Positions 1 to 12,193 of a stretch of DNA of 64,000 bases are shown here, piece by piece. Under the pieces are notes generated by a model. It was not told the DNA's origin. It saw nothing but the letters and a program-made list of their open reading frames with translations, and made no database searches. Every line of letters starts with the position of its first letter. The first letter of the stretch is position 1. Source of the DNA: Welwitschia mirabilis. Lineage: Eukaryota > Gnetophyta > Gnetopsida > Welwitschiales. Made by a program: the position numbers and the translations under genes. The stretch spans positions 245,224,377-245,288,376 of the forward strand of contig JBOZIK010000001.1 of assembly GCA_051453625.1 (NCBI GenBank), read 5' to 3'.

Positions 1-779
1 TTATCCAAGTTGAATATTTTAGTAAATGCAAACCCTAATAAAATAACTCAAAATAAGAATAACTTTCTCTTGAAAGGCATGAGTATTTCTATTCTTAACC
101 AAAACTTGTAATGACAAAAAAATCACTTATTATTAATTATTTTTAAAGGTCATTAACTAGGTTCATTAAGCCTTAAAAACTCATAGGTATATGGAAGGAT
201 GAAATGGTTCATAATCATGATAGGATTATTTGAACATGGAATAGATGAAGGAAATGGCTTAAGGGGAGGATTGAATAGGTGATAATGCTTAGAGTCTTCT
301 ATGAGATAAGTGTTCTTAAATAACATTTGATTTCTTATAAAGCTATTTAATCAATATAGGTCTAAATTACTAGAAAACAAATTCAATATTGACTTATAAG
401 GGACTTGTTCAATGAAATATGAGAAGTAAATATCAAAAGTATTATGAGTATAAGGATAAAGATGATGAAAGTGGGAATTAAATGACAGCATAGGAAGGAG
501 AATTTTTTCATGAAAAGGATTTATACATGGGTTAAAATACTTAGAAATAACATGTAGACTGTACATAATAGATTTTAAATGTTCAAAATTGAAAGAAGTC
601 CAATCTATTACTTTCTTATGATTTTATAATAATTCTTGAAAAAGATAAAAAGAAAAATGTTTCTTATGAAAAAGTATCTTCAAAACAAAATAAGAGTAAT
701 TTTCATGATTAGAATTTTAATTAAACTTAGTAGATAAATGAAAAGAGGAAATGCTTTATTTATACAAAGAATATTTAGG
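1..779. other. AT-rich stretch, no gene recognised
   Basis: No reading frame here resembles a known family. The stretch lies downstream, in minus-strand sense, of the gypsy protease relic, where reverse transcriptase would be expected. I could not recognise any reverse transcriptase motif, so that part is either lost or too decayed to see. Confidence 0.5.
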
Positions 780-2640
780 ATTATAAAGTTTATTATCAAG
801 CCCATCAAAAAAGTTAACTTCATTACTATTCCCTAGTAGTTTCATGATATGGAAGATATTGAAATACATAGTAATATTCTTAAATAAGAGTTTCATGAGG
901 CCATTTCTATAATTGATAAGAGTTTCATATAAGAAAAACTAAATGATGTTGTACTACTTCCATTTCTAAGATTATGAAGTCTATGAGGAAGTAGAAATTA
1001 TTAATTAAAGCTTGGTTTCTTTAAGATCGTTTAAACAAGTTCCTTATAAACACAATAGGATAAAATATTTACACTTAATCCAAGATCTAACAATGCTTGT
1101 TTAAGGTGTTTATCTCTAATGGTAATGGCTATTTTTGGACAAACAAGATCTTTGTACTTATGAGGAACTTGATTTTATATTATAGCATTAGTTTATTATG
1201 ATAGAAAAATCTTTAAGTAATTTTATGTATGAAGGTATATATTTTATATATTCTAAGAGAAGAATGTTTATATTAACTTCCTTGAAATTTTCTAAAGCTT
1301 TTAGTTGTTTTTTAAAATAATGTTTTCTTTTATAAGCTTTGGGAAAATGGTGGATATCCTCTATTAGGTGGTATTAAACTTTTAATATCTTTTTCATTTC
1401 ATTTCTTTTTATTATTTATTGATATTTCTTCTTCTTGTATTTGGTTTTACTTTAAATATTGGTTAATTTCCTTTTTAATTCTAAGATAAATGAATTTACT
1501 TTTCTCAATGAGACTATTCTCTAATCCCTTTACTAGCCTAATACCTCTAGGATTAGGTTTAGGACTTATACTAAGTTTTTACTTTTCTCATTAGTTAAGG
1601 GAAAAGAGCATATGAGTAGTTTTTTAATTCAAATGATAAATATTTTAATCTAGTCTTTAGGTAGTCTACATTTGTAAATTTATAAACTTCTTAAAATTGT
1701 CCTCTAAAGAATTGGATAATGAAAGTTGGTGAGTTAATGGTGAGTGTTATTGATTAAGAATTAGAAGGAGATGGAAATTGGTTCCTAAGTTAACTAGTTG
1801 AAGGTTAGTTATTTTTACTATTATCATGCCTCCATGAAAAATTCAAATGATTCCTCTACTTAGAATTATAACTTTTTAAAAAGGAATTATTTACTTTTTG
1901 GTTCCACTAGTGTTGTCCTACCACATTGACTTGCTAGTTTTCTATGTTTCGAAAGTTATGAATGGATAGCCATTTAGGTGTTTTATGGATGTCAATATCA
2001 CCTATTAAGCATTTGGGCTTTAGAGGTTATAGGCTCGAGCTATGTGATGAAAGACTCAAGTTTTATAAAAATTTCATCTATTTTATTATTTGACATTAAA
2101 GTTATCAAAAACATTTAAAACATTAGTAGATTTAATTACATGATGGGATCCCTTTTCCTAGTTCTTTGAACTTTAAAAAATTGATTTTAAATAATATCAA
2201 GCTTTGTTTATTCCTATATTAAAAAATTATGTCTACTTATTGTTTTTATCAATTATATGTAATTTAAGAATAGTCCTTTAGAAAATAAACTAATTATTCT
2301 TCCTTTTTCAAAACCATGTTGTGGCACTTAAAAAGTAGATATTTGAATCTTTGTTAAGTCTCATATAATGTTTCATTACTTTTTTATTGAAAGTTCACTA
2401 TCTGTCTTATAAGCACATTGGTTTTATAACTAGGAAATATTTTACTAATAAAGGATTTATTAAAATTAATCCAAGTTATGATAGAGGTATTTTTCAAGGC
2501 ATACAACTAGGATTTACCTTTTTCCTTCAAAGTGAAAGGAAATAAAATCTACCGAAGTGCATCACTCATGTTGGTAAATTGAGGTGAAGTTAAAAACAAA
2601 CATTCATATTCCTTCAATTGTAAGTATGAATCATTAGATT
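780..2640 (-). pseudogene. Ty3-gypsy gag-protease relic (Athila/Tat-like)
   Basis: Read on the minus strand in shifting frames with many stops, this stretch matches the order of a plant gypsy gag-protease polyprotein. The gag core (about 2,560 down to 2,270) has words such as ILFPFTLKEKGKS, SIITWINFNKSFI and FPSYKTNVLIRQIVNF, then a CPHHGFE-like remnant. Next (about 1,330-1,200) comes a word like ALENFKEVNINILLLEYIKY, the linker before protease in Athila-type elements. The protease motif near 1,060-1,095 reads LDLGLSVNILSYCVYKEL, so the catalytic Asp of the DLGASVN motif is kept. A post-protease VDFIILDME-like word lies near 960-1,000. Family matches are from memory of conserved motifs. Exact ends are not visible. 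No strand-matched LTR pair was found, and frameshifts make it non-functional. Confidence 0.65.
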
Positions 2641-2949
2641 GAAGGCATAGAATTCTGCACAATTTACATGATAACTTGCTTGAAATCTCATCTGTGTGAA
2701 ATTGGAGATTCAACTATACAGAAAAGGATTTCTAGACATTAGATTAAAGATAATATTTAAGGATTTACCTTTGAGAAGTATTATTAATAAATTTGATTTA
2801 TTATGGAAACTAGAATGATGGTTTATTTAAAAAATGAAAAACGATTGAGAAAACTAAGCAATTGAAAAAGGAGGTGGATTATTAAATTAAGGATTTGAAA
2901 AAGAAAATTGTTCACTTATGTGTATCAATAAAATCCTGATAATTCTAGC

Positions 2950-3215
2950 TGATTTAGGCTGATTTGAGTTGAAGATGTCTTTCTTGAATTCAATGAGTTG
3001 GCAAAATATGTCTTTAATGTGTTAGATGTGTATCCTAAAAGTTCTATTCTCTATAATTAAATTTCTATTCTACAAAGATGTCATTGAAATTGATAGACAT
3101 ATATTCTTTTAATAACTTGAAAATTGAGTTCTATGAAGGCATCTTTAAGGTTAAAAGACATCTATTTCATAGATCATAGATGTATATCTATTGAAAGATG
3201 TCTATCTTATAAGTC
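2950..3215. repeat. Array of AGATGTCT / AGACATCT words
   Basis: At least seven variants of an 8-10 base word occur in about 260 bases. They include AGATGTCTTT (2972), ATATGTCTTT, AGATGTGTAT, AGATGTCATT (3076), AGACATATAT, AGACATCTAT (3155) and AGATGTCTATCT (about 3195). AGACATCT is the reverse complement of AGATGTCT, so words of both orientations alternate and could pair. The array lies just upstream, in minus-strand sense, of the gypsy gag relic, where an LTR or leader is expected. Assignment to an LTR is inference. Confidence 0.45.
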
Positions 3216-5214
3216 AATTTTGAAAGAGGATCCAAAAAATGCTGAAATGAAGTTATAATGGCAAAATGTAAAGGCTAACGCATCTACTGACATGTCTAGA
3301 ACAAATAAAATCACTTCAAACATGAATTTGGAGCCTCAAAAACATCATTATTTTATAATCTTTAATCAAATATGAAAATCTCATCTTCGTTTTATGAAAT
3401 AACGCAACAATCTCTTCAAATGACCAAATCCTTTAACAAATACTTAAAGATCATTAATCTTTGGCTAAATTTCCCAATTATGAGTTTGGATCTTCCTTAT
3501 TTGATGATAAGAACTATTATTTCAACATAATAACATGATATTTCACAAATATAAAGGTATTTAAACATCAAATGGACCTGTAATTGAAGTATAGAATATG
3601 ATCAAGCTAAATTGACTTAAGCTAGTAAGAGATATATTATTGTTAGAGCTTATTAAAGTAGAAATGTAGCATTTATCAATATTTAAAGCATTGAATAAGG
3701 AATCAAGCATATAATAAAGCATAAATAAAGTAAACTAAAATAACTCTTCAATTTGGTAGAATTTTATTCATCTCTTCAATATGTATCAAGATTCTGGAAA
3801 ATTGTGCCTATTACATGCTTTTATATTTAAGTGCATGGGATTCTGTTCCATCTCACCAATGTGATATAAATTCCTTTTCTTTTCCAACACAACTTTCTAA
3901 AACCTATATTGACAAAACATAAAAAAATAAATCCATTTAATTAATTAACACTAAGAAACACATGAAAAATAGCATGTACAACATTATGATAGTTACATTA
4001 GACCACATAATATAGTAGTGTATTATTCCCCTTAAGTTCCTTTAAGTGAATGGTTCCTAAAGAAGGATCCTTCTTCATTTTTATTATTAGGATCCATTTA
4101 GGGGTTAACATATGTACTATATAATCTACAATAACATTTTTGTCTTTAACACATATAACTCTATGAAGTTACAAGAGGGATTCGATATTAGAAAAGATTA
4201 ATAAAAGCTGGATAATAGACTAAGGAAAGTTTCAAGATGAGTTTCTTAGAAAAGCTAACAACATTGATTAAGTCTAATAGTGGTATTAGTGTTCTAGGGA
4301 AAAAGGCTTATGAATATAGTATTATAATATTAGAGTAACATAAAATAGTTCTCATAAAAAGCTACAAAAAACTAGTGATAGAAATTGAAATGGCAATGCT
4401 TAAAATGAAATGAAACCTTAAGGAATCTGAGTCTATGCATACAAAGTACGAAAAACAAAATCTAATCAAAACAAAATTTGCACAAAAGAAAAGAGAGAAA
4501 GAGGTTGATTTTCTATTTTATTGTTTATGACCTTCTTTAATTTATCTAATTTTAAACCTTGGTTTAAGAGAAACCAGAGAGTAAAGACTTGCATAAAATA
4601 ATTAAAATTGAATACAAAAGATTAAATAACATTAATATCTCATGTTAGAACTCAAAAGTTTAAATGAATGTTAAAAAAAAAAAAAAGAAAAATGAAATGA
4701 GCACCAGCAAAGATATCATTGTAAGAGGACTAGTACAATACATTAAAGAGTACAAAAAATGAAAAATAGTGAAATCTAAATGTACAAAAGTAAAAATTGT
4801 GCATTCTCTACTATAGATAGCATGCCCTTATCCCTAATAATGACATCAAAAGTCTATTTGTGGTAAAATATGGATAGGCTTATATCTATCGATAATGTAT
4901 GATGAATCACAAGATCATCATAGGAATACAAATATTTTATAGTTAAATACAACTTTTATCAAATAAAAATTAGGATTATTATTAAAATAGAATCCTAGTG
5001 TCATTCTTTCTTTAAATATAAATGTAATATAAAAATAGTGAAGTAATGCAATACTATCTTAGAAAAAGATTTAAGAAAACTTCAAGTCAACAATATGAAA
5101 GAGAAATTTAATAAAGAAGAGCTTGAAAATAGAACATAGCCTTGATAATCAACATGAATGTTTTAACAAGATGAAAAATCTCTATTCAATGATATATTAT
5201 AAATTTTTATAATA
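3216..5214. other. AT-rich stretch, no gene recognised
   Basis: I see no conserved reading frame. The only notable items are an A-run near 4,671-4,684 and a perfect 16-base palindrome, AAGAAGGATCCTTCTT, at 4,060-4,075. The left part may be the rest of the gypsy LTR, but no terminal repeat could be defined. Confidence 0.5.
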
Positions 5215-5578
5215 AGAATTGGTGATGCCAATCCAATGAGGCTCAAATCATGATAACGTTCATTCACCACATGAGTGTTGATGAGATCCTCCTATCACTT
5301 TAGTTCATCATTACTTATTCATAATGATGAAAAGTAGGAAACAAATTTCAAGAATCATCAAATAAAATCATACTATGAGATTAGAAAATTAATAAAAGAG
5401 ATTCATTTAAGAAATATTAATAAATTAACAAGATGTAGATCCAACTCAAGTAGTACAAGTATCAAATAAATCATAATTTAAAATTAATAAAGTAAAATGA
5501 TAATGTTTATTATGAAAAACTAAAATAATGCATTACATCAGAGAATAAAACACTCAAGCTTGAACATGAAACATCATG

Positions 5579-5612
5579 CTAGCCTCAAGGCTAGTGCATT
5601 CCCAAAAGGGAG
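5579..5612. repeat. Two adjacent short hairpins
   Basis: CTAGCC-TCAA-GGCTAG (5,579-5,594) is followed after five bases by TCCC-AAAA-GGGA (5,600-5,611). Both have four-base loops. In such AT-rich surroundings two tight GC-rich stems side by side are unusual. They sit downstream of the minus-strand TATA box, so they could fold in an LTR transcript leader. Confidence 0.55.
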
Positions 5613-5724
5613 AACCTAAAAATACATGATAGAAGGCTTCTTTTCTCTAAGGATAAGTTCTCTCAAATGGTAAAGGAAGATTATAAAGTGATACACTTGG
5701 GCCTTTTTATAGAGAAGAATAAGG

Positions 5725-5905
5725 TTAGGTTGGTTGGGAATTTTATCTTGTAGTGGCTATTGGGGTTTTTGTCTTGTAGTGGTTATTAGCATGATCAAGG
5801 TTTGGTTTTTATGGTGGTTATAGTTTTTACCTTATAACAATTGATAGGGTGGTTGAAAGTTTTGTCTTATAGTGGATATTAGGATGGTTGAAGTTTTTGT
5901 CATTT
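5725..5905. repeat. Degenerate tandem repeat (U3-like)
   Basis: Three to five imperfect units of about 35-60 bases share the words TTTTGTCTTGTAGTGG / TTTTGTCTTATAGTGG and TGGTTATTAG / TGGATATTAGG. They lie upstream, in minus-strand sense, of the TATA box at 5,700-5,711, a place where plant LTRs often carry repeated enhancer-like units. Confidence 0.55.
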
Positions 5906-5990
5906 TTTAGCAGAAGATATCAACACATCCTGGTGTAGCAAATGACTAGATTTAAACTAAAAATAGATGGTCTCTTAATGACAAGTGTAG

Positions 5991-8149
5991 GTCATGAGCT
6001 TAAAAGAAATTCTCCTAAAGTTATTAGTGCTATTGAATAGCTTAGTCACACCACTGGTATTTTGTACTAGACCACCTACATCTTATGGCTTATGCTTCCA
6101 AATAAGGCTAATGAATAAAAATGTTATGAGAAAATACATAGGTTTAAGTATGGTATCTAAAAGGATAGAAGACATGTTTGTTAATTAAGTTAGATAAATT
6201 AATGTCTTTACGTATGATAAATTATTTCTGAATACTTAAAAATTATGACAATTTTTATATATTAATAACTACACTTAGGGAAAATAAAAACCTTAGTGCA
6301 TGCAGATCTAGTTGGGTGTGCTTTCCCATAAATGTAAGAAGTATTCTTTGAAACGAAGATGAAAAATCAAATTTTTTTTTTTGAAATCCCATTTTAAGGT
6401 TCCTTATTTTTTACTTTTTCTTTCTTGCTCTCTTTACTTTAGCATATGCTATGAGAGCATTTTTACTTTTGTAGTTTTTCTTTATGTTTTTGAGTATATG
6501 AAAGATGACTTTGTATATATTAAATTTCTTACCATTTTCAATAATAGAGATGACAGCTAGGAAAGATAAGTAGACATCTAAAACATGGATCAAAGAGTAA
6601 ACATTCCTAGTGATCAATATTAATAAGGCTAGGTAATTTTTAAACAAAAATTTACATGGTATTACACCTTCAACATTAAGAGAATATTATACATTAAGCT
6701 CCATAGGTAATAGTGCTAAATATTTATCTATGTTAAAAGGAAGAAAAATAGGTTTTAGATATTATAATTTCTTAAAATTAATTAGGAGTAATAGGAATGT
6801 TAATATATTTGATTAAAATAGAGAGAACCCATGGATCTTCTCATTTCTCTTTTAGGTATTCTTTTTTTCCACCTTCATGTAATATAAACACGTTAAAATA
6901 GAAATATTTAACATGAAAAGTAAACTTTGTAATTTCTCCTCAATGATGAAGTCCCATAATCTATAACACATGCTGATATGAGATAAAGAGTATATGTAGA
7001 AACATGTAGTGGCACTGGTAAATCTAATAATGATGCGTATCATACTATGTAGTTTAGCTTAGTTATATTTAGACAAGTGTAGAACAATAAGATTTTAGTT
7101 GTGAAATATTCATCTTTAATATATATTTAAAATTTAGAATAAATTTTTATGCATAAAAGAATGCATCTTAACCCTCAATCAAGCTTTGAAAATAGACATT
7201 TAAGATTCTCAAGAGCATCAATCATGTATTAAATTTGGATTTGTGTTTCCTAGTGTAATTGTTTTTATAAGGCTTTATTTTTTACTAGAAATTAGGCTTA
7301 TAAAAGGAAAATATAAAATTATGGAAAAGGTGAGAATCCTAAGTTTGAAAAAGGGGTAAAGTTTTACATCTTACACTTCCTCTTTAATCTAAGTTTTTAG
7401 CTCATTAAATTTATCAATCCATAATTATTCATATAATTGTAAGACTTAACTTAGTAATTAATGATATCTTTCTTCTAATTTTATGTATCTAGTCCAAATG
7501 ATCAAAATACATTAGTTATGGTATAATCAATCAAGTAGGGCTTTAAATTACATTTATGTTCTAGGTAAGAGGTTTTATTCTAATTAAAGATAAAATAAAC
7601 AAACTAGGATAGAGTATGCTAAATTAACCATCTTAATGAACTTAAATAACTTTTTCCATTTTACTGATTTATTTTTTCTAATACCTTGAACATTATTATG
7701 ATAAGATTTAATTTGGTTCCTAATATACATGAATTACAACATATTTCTATTTTTTAGTTGCTTCCCTGCTTTAGGCCCATTAAAAATATGAAAAAATGGT
7801 TTCTTCATAGGTTAAATATTATCTTAAACTTAAATTCAACCTTTTTATGCATTTATTAAATTTAGACACCTCAACTTCCTTATTAATAAATAAGACATTA
7901 GACTGAAATTAGGGGAATATAATAGTAGATTTGAGCTAAATTAAAGCAAATACATGATAATATATAAGCTATACATACCTACCTCAAGCTATAATAATAT
8001 AAATGTTAACATTTTTATGTTTATAAATCACTTGATTATTTCCCATGCTAAATGATGATGACATAAGTTTCAATTTTCTAAAACTAGTACAATCTTTACA
8101 CTCTAGCACTATTTACTTCATTTTTAAAAGTATTGTCTCCTAGAAACAT
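5991..8149. other. AT-rich stretch, no gene recognised
   Basis: Short open frames occur at 5,994-6,188 (plus), 6,411-6,647 and 6,852-7,043 (minus). None has a recognisable domain, and composition does not differ from the surrounding spacer. I treat them as chance or as unrecognisable transposon debris. Confidence 0.5.
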
Positions 8150-8420
8150 ATCAATAAATGTCATCCCATAGTAAGATCATAATATTATGAAGGACTTTAA
8201 CATATATAATGTATATCTTTTCAATGAAAATAGAATATATATCTTCTACATATATGATGTGTATCTCTCCCATAATAAGAGTATACGTCATGGAGGTATA
8301 TGACTTGTACAATGTATAACTTTGCCATAGTAAGAGTTTGTGCTGTGGAGATCTTTTACATATACTTTTATATCTTCCCTATTATAATATTATAGATGAT
8401 GGAGATTTTTCATAATACAT
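8150..8420. repeat. Degenerate tandem repeat, about 55-60 base unit
   Basis: Four or five imperfect units contain words of the type ATATGATGTGTATCTCTCCCATAA and AGAGTATACGTCATGGAGG in broken form. The unit resembles, in reverse complement, words at 24,360-25,030, for example ATGGGGAAGATGCACATTAC. This suggests a dispersed repeat family. Confidence 0.5.
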
Positions 8421-8439
8421 ATCTTTTTGTATGAGTATA

Positions 8440-8545
8440 TCATTTTTTACCTTTTATTTTTTCCTTTTATTTTTATTTATTCTTTTTTTAACTTTTCTTT
8501 CTTTCTTCTTATTCTTTTTGTTTTTTTTCACTTCCTCTTTTCTTA
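8440..8545. repeat. Polypyrimidine tract
   Basis: About 100 bases are almost pure T and C (T-rich on the plus strand), containing runs such as TTTCTTTCTTCTT. No gene adjoins it. Confidence 0.7.
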
Positions 8546-9060
8546 GTATATCATAAAAAGGCCTTTGGCTATGTATCTAGATTAATCTCATATCTACTAG
8601 GGTTATGCTAGATTCATTTGAGATCAAAATCACATCCAATATATATAAAATGATTTATATGATGTGTATAACAAAATCTGAGCTCCTTGTTTAAGGGTTT
8701 CTTTATTAAGTAGCCCCTAGTCAAACAACTAGTGGAGGATACCTAAAAGAACTATGTATTTTAAGCATAATTATTCTTAAAGTAATAGAATATGCTCTAT
8801 AATGAGAAAAATCCTAGTTTAGAATTTTTAGCTCTCTTACAAGACTAAGGAATTAAAGATAAATAAGAAAGAAATAATATTTTAATAGTTTTATATGTAA
8901 TGAGAACCAAAATGAGGTAAGGAATATCAATAGTTTTCAAATCATTTCATATAATTAATGCATGTTAAAAATTTATTAATTACTATTATACATTTGAATA
9001 ATATAATTTTAGACAATTGATTTTTAGAGGAAATTTTGAACTTAAAACTTTTAGTAACAT
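8546..9060. other. AT-rich stretch, nothing recognised
   Basis: No reading frame, repeat or regulatory site could be supported. Confidence 0.5.
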
Positions 9061-9450
9061 CAATTGGATGGTAGTTCAATTAGTGGAACAATTATCACCT
9101 GTTTAAAAGTTTAAGGATTTAAAACTTTTGATGTTATAATTAGTATATTGTAAGTACTTAGACATAAGGAAATTATTTATTTGGATGATTATGGTGGTTA
9201 TACACTTAGGATAGTGTGGAAGAAGGGGAAACTTATAGTTATTAAAAGTTTTAAGTTTAACAACTCCCCTCCTCTTCAAATAGTTTAGCGACCATACTTT
9301 TTGTGGAGATACAACCATCTTGATGGTTTAAGTGAATCATCTAGTAATGTCAAAATACTTATGTTATATTAAGCAAGGCATCTAAAGATTTAACTCATTT
9401 TTTTTTAAATGTAAGATTAGTGTTCCACCAATTAGACTACCACCCCATTA
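9061..9450. repeat. Inverted pair of tRNA-like (SINE-type) fragments
   Basis: On the plus strand at 9,065-9,100 the text reads TGGATGGTAGTTCAATTAG. On the minus strand at 9,447-9,409 it reads TGGGGTGGTAGTCTAATTGG followed by TGGAACACTAATC. Both fit a Pol III box A (TRGYNNANNNGG), as in the D-arm of a tRNA, and they are recognisably related. A weak box-B-like GAGTTAAATC follows the minus-strand copy. Tail and target duplication are not visible, so these are best called fragments. Confidence 0.4.
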
Positions 9451-9750
9451 CAAAAGTTTATTTTTAATAATGAATGTATGTTTATTATAAAGAATATATC
9501 TAATTAGAATGTTAATAATGATGATTTTAAATGAATCCAAGGGTAAGTCCTAGCTATGTCCTAGCCAATTTCTTAATTAAGATCATATATTAATAAATGA
9601 AAGAGTGAAAATAATTGATAGTTTATACGATAATTGATAGTTTTATACATAGTAAACAAAGAACATGTTATTTGTAATTTTCATAAAATTAATAAATACA
9701 TATTAAATCAGTAATTTAATTATAGGTTTGGAAGAATACCTAGAAATTTT

Positions 9751-10050
9751 TTTAAAAATCATTAAAAAAACAAATATCTAAACTACATATTAGAAATACT
9801 TACATCAATAATGTTGTACATCTTCTTAAAATCTTTGTAGATGGCTCAATTACTAAGCTGGTTGAATATTAATTTGACTATATCTATCCCTTTTATGATA
9901 AAAGTTTTAAAATCATTTAAAAAGAAATATCTAAACTAAATATTAAGAATACTTACGTCAATAATGTTGTACATCTTTTTAAAATGTTTGTAGATGGTTT
10001 AATTACTAAGTTGGTTGAATATTAATTTGACTATATCTATTTCTTTCATG
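9751..10050. repeat. Tandem duplication, about 150 base unit
   Basis: A unit of about 145-150 bases is repeated with an offset of 153 (for example ATCTAAACTA at 9,776 and 9,929). It contains words such as AATGTTGTACATCTT, TTGTAGATGG and TTGGTTGAATATTAATTTGA. The copies are roughly 90% alike by eye. No N-run separates them, so this is probably a true duplication. Confidence 0.8.
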
Positions 10051-11350
10051 TAAAATCATGATATTATTTTAGTAAATCATGATGACATATATTAGATGTA
10101 ATTTAATGCAGACCATAACACTAAAACAAAAATTAATTACCATTTTTACTTTAATACAACTTAATTGATTTTAATTTTTCAAAGGTATGTCTAAAATCAA
10201 ACTCTTCCTTAAAAAAATATATATATATATAATATAAGAAGCTAGTATTAAAATTTAGAAATATTTGAAGGTTTCTCACTAAAAGTAAGGCTTGAAAACT
10301 ACTATGAGTTTGATGAAGTTGAATTTAATAATGCTTCTATATGAAAAGAGTTTAGAGAGTTAATGGTCAATGGGAACTATGAATCTTTTAATGACATATT
10401 AGTTTGTTTTTGGTTTCATACATTAAAAAAATAAAACATGTCTTTACATAAGGTAATATATTTTCTAAATCATATAATTAATTTCTTAATAAGTTCAATT
10501 TCTAATATGACAACTAAATGTAAAGTACATAAACATATACTATAACTATATGATGAAATTGCACTTTCTGTGATACCTACACAAAATTCCATACATAGAG
10601 TAGTTCATATGCATCTCTCTTCTTTTTGGTTTTTTTTTTTTTTTTGTTTTAATGTTTTTTAATCAACAATGATGGACTTGAGTTTATTAAACAAGAATAA
10701 TAAAGAAAAAAGGAAAATTTATTAATGCATTAACTATAATATGAAATTCAAGTGACTTGGTTTAGTGGAGTAACTAAGTTTTGATAGTCTTTTATTAAAC
10801 ATTATATTTCTCAATAATAAATTAAATAATGATTTTCCTTTATAGATCATAATTCGTACCTCAGTAAAACTTTATATATTTTCTAAATTAGGTGTCTTAA
10901 TAATGAAGATTATATTTGTGATTTTAAAATGAAGTTATAGCTGTAACGAAGAACCTTGATCCATGTAATTGTTTAATAATAATAAATATGAAGTAATCTT
11001 CTTTGATTATTAAATAATGATGTCAAGCAATATATTTATAAAGAACTAATATCACATTAGAAAATAAAAAAATAAATTTGGTAAATATTCTATATGCTTA
11101 GTTAGTTATAGAAAATATATTAAAGTAAATGTACAATGTACAATAAGATATAAATGTTTACTATTGCTTGAACAAATTTTATGTTATATGATATGATTAA
11201 ATGTTTCATTTAACTAAATACAAAAAAGTATATCTAATTCCATTGTAACATATTAATTAGTAACATGATCTTTATATGTAGATTTTTAACATACCTATTT
11301 TCAGAAGTGTTAATTACAATCTTAAATGGTCTTAGTAGAATGAAAGGGCT
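10051..11350. other. AT-rich stretch, no gene recognised
   Basis: Only simple sequence stands out: an (AT)n run near 10,205-10,222 and a T-rich tract near 10,620-10,645. No conserved coding region is visible on either strand. Confidence 0.5.
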
Positions 11351-11353
11351 AAT

Positions 11354-11355
<2 letters not shown>

Positions 11356-11414
<59 letters not shown>

Positions 11415-12097
11415 CTAAATCATTATTTAACAAAAAGAGACATAAAGAGCANNNNNNNNNNNNNNNNNNNNNNNNNNNNNNNNNNNNNNNNNNNNNNNNN
11501 NNNNNNNNNNNNNNNNNNNNNNNNNNNNNNNNNNNNNNNNNNNNNNNNNNNNNNNNNNNNNNNNNNNNNNNNNNNNNNNNNNNNNNNNNNNNNNNNNNNN
11601 NNNNNNNNNNNNNNNNNNNNNNNNNNNNNNNNNNNNNNNNNNNNNNNNNNNNNNNNNNNNNNNNNNNNNNNNNNNNNNNNNNNNNNNNNNNNNNNNNNNN
11701 NNNNNNNNNNNNNNNNNNNNNNNNNNNNNNNNNNNNNNNNNNNNNNNNNNNNNNNNNNNNNNNNNNNNNNNNNNNNNNNNNNNNNNNNNNNNNNNNNNNN
11801 NNNNNNNNNNNNNNNNNNNNNNNNNNNNNNNNNNNNNNNNNNNNNNNNNNNNNNNNNNNNNNNNNNNNNNNNNNNNNNNNNNNNNNNNNNNNNNNNNNNN
11901 NNNNNNNNNNNNNNNNNNNNNNNNNNNNNNNNNNNNNNNNNNNNNNNNNNNNNNNNNNNNNNNNNNNNNNNNNNNNNNNNNNNNNNNNNNNNNNNNNNNN
12001 NNNNNNNNNNNNNNNNNNNNNNNNNNNNNNNNNNNNNNNNNNNNNNNNNNNNNNNNNNNNNNNNNNNNNNNNNNNNNNNNNNNNNNNNNNNNNNNNN

Positions 12098-12156
<59 letters not shown>

Positions 12157-12193
12157 CTACATCATTATTTAACAAAACGAGACATAAAGAGCA
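11356..12193. repeat. (GT)n(GA)n microsatellite duplicated across a 646-N gap
   Basis: A compound (TG)n(AG)n tract at 11,356-11,413 is followed by about 40 bases of unique sequence to 11,451, then N from 11,452 to 12,097. The same compound microsatellite and the same 40-base flank then recur at 12,098-12,193 with two or three differences. Open frames drawn across this region consist of the microsatellite and N and are not genes. Confidence 0.85.

Larger units (their letters stand above)
5215..5990 (-). mobile_element. Possible solo LTR with TATA box, minus strand
   Basis: Read on the minus strand, a good plant LTR-type TATA box (TATAAAAAGGCCC, plus-strand 5,699-5,711) follows a stretch of degenerate tandem repeats, as in an LTR U3 region. 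Past the TATA box lie two adjacent hairpins (5,579-5,612). No opposite LTR, primer binding site or coding remnant was found nearby, so boundaries and family are unknown. It could also be an ordinary promoter-like fragment. Confidence 0.35.

Noticed and set aside
4060-4075. Perfect 16-base palindrome AAGAAGGATCCTTCTT
   Set aside because: No second copy, gene or element boundary nearby; may be chance.
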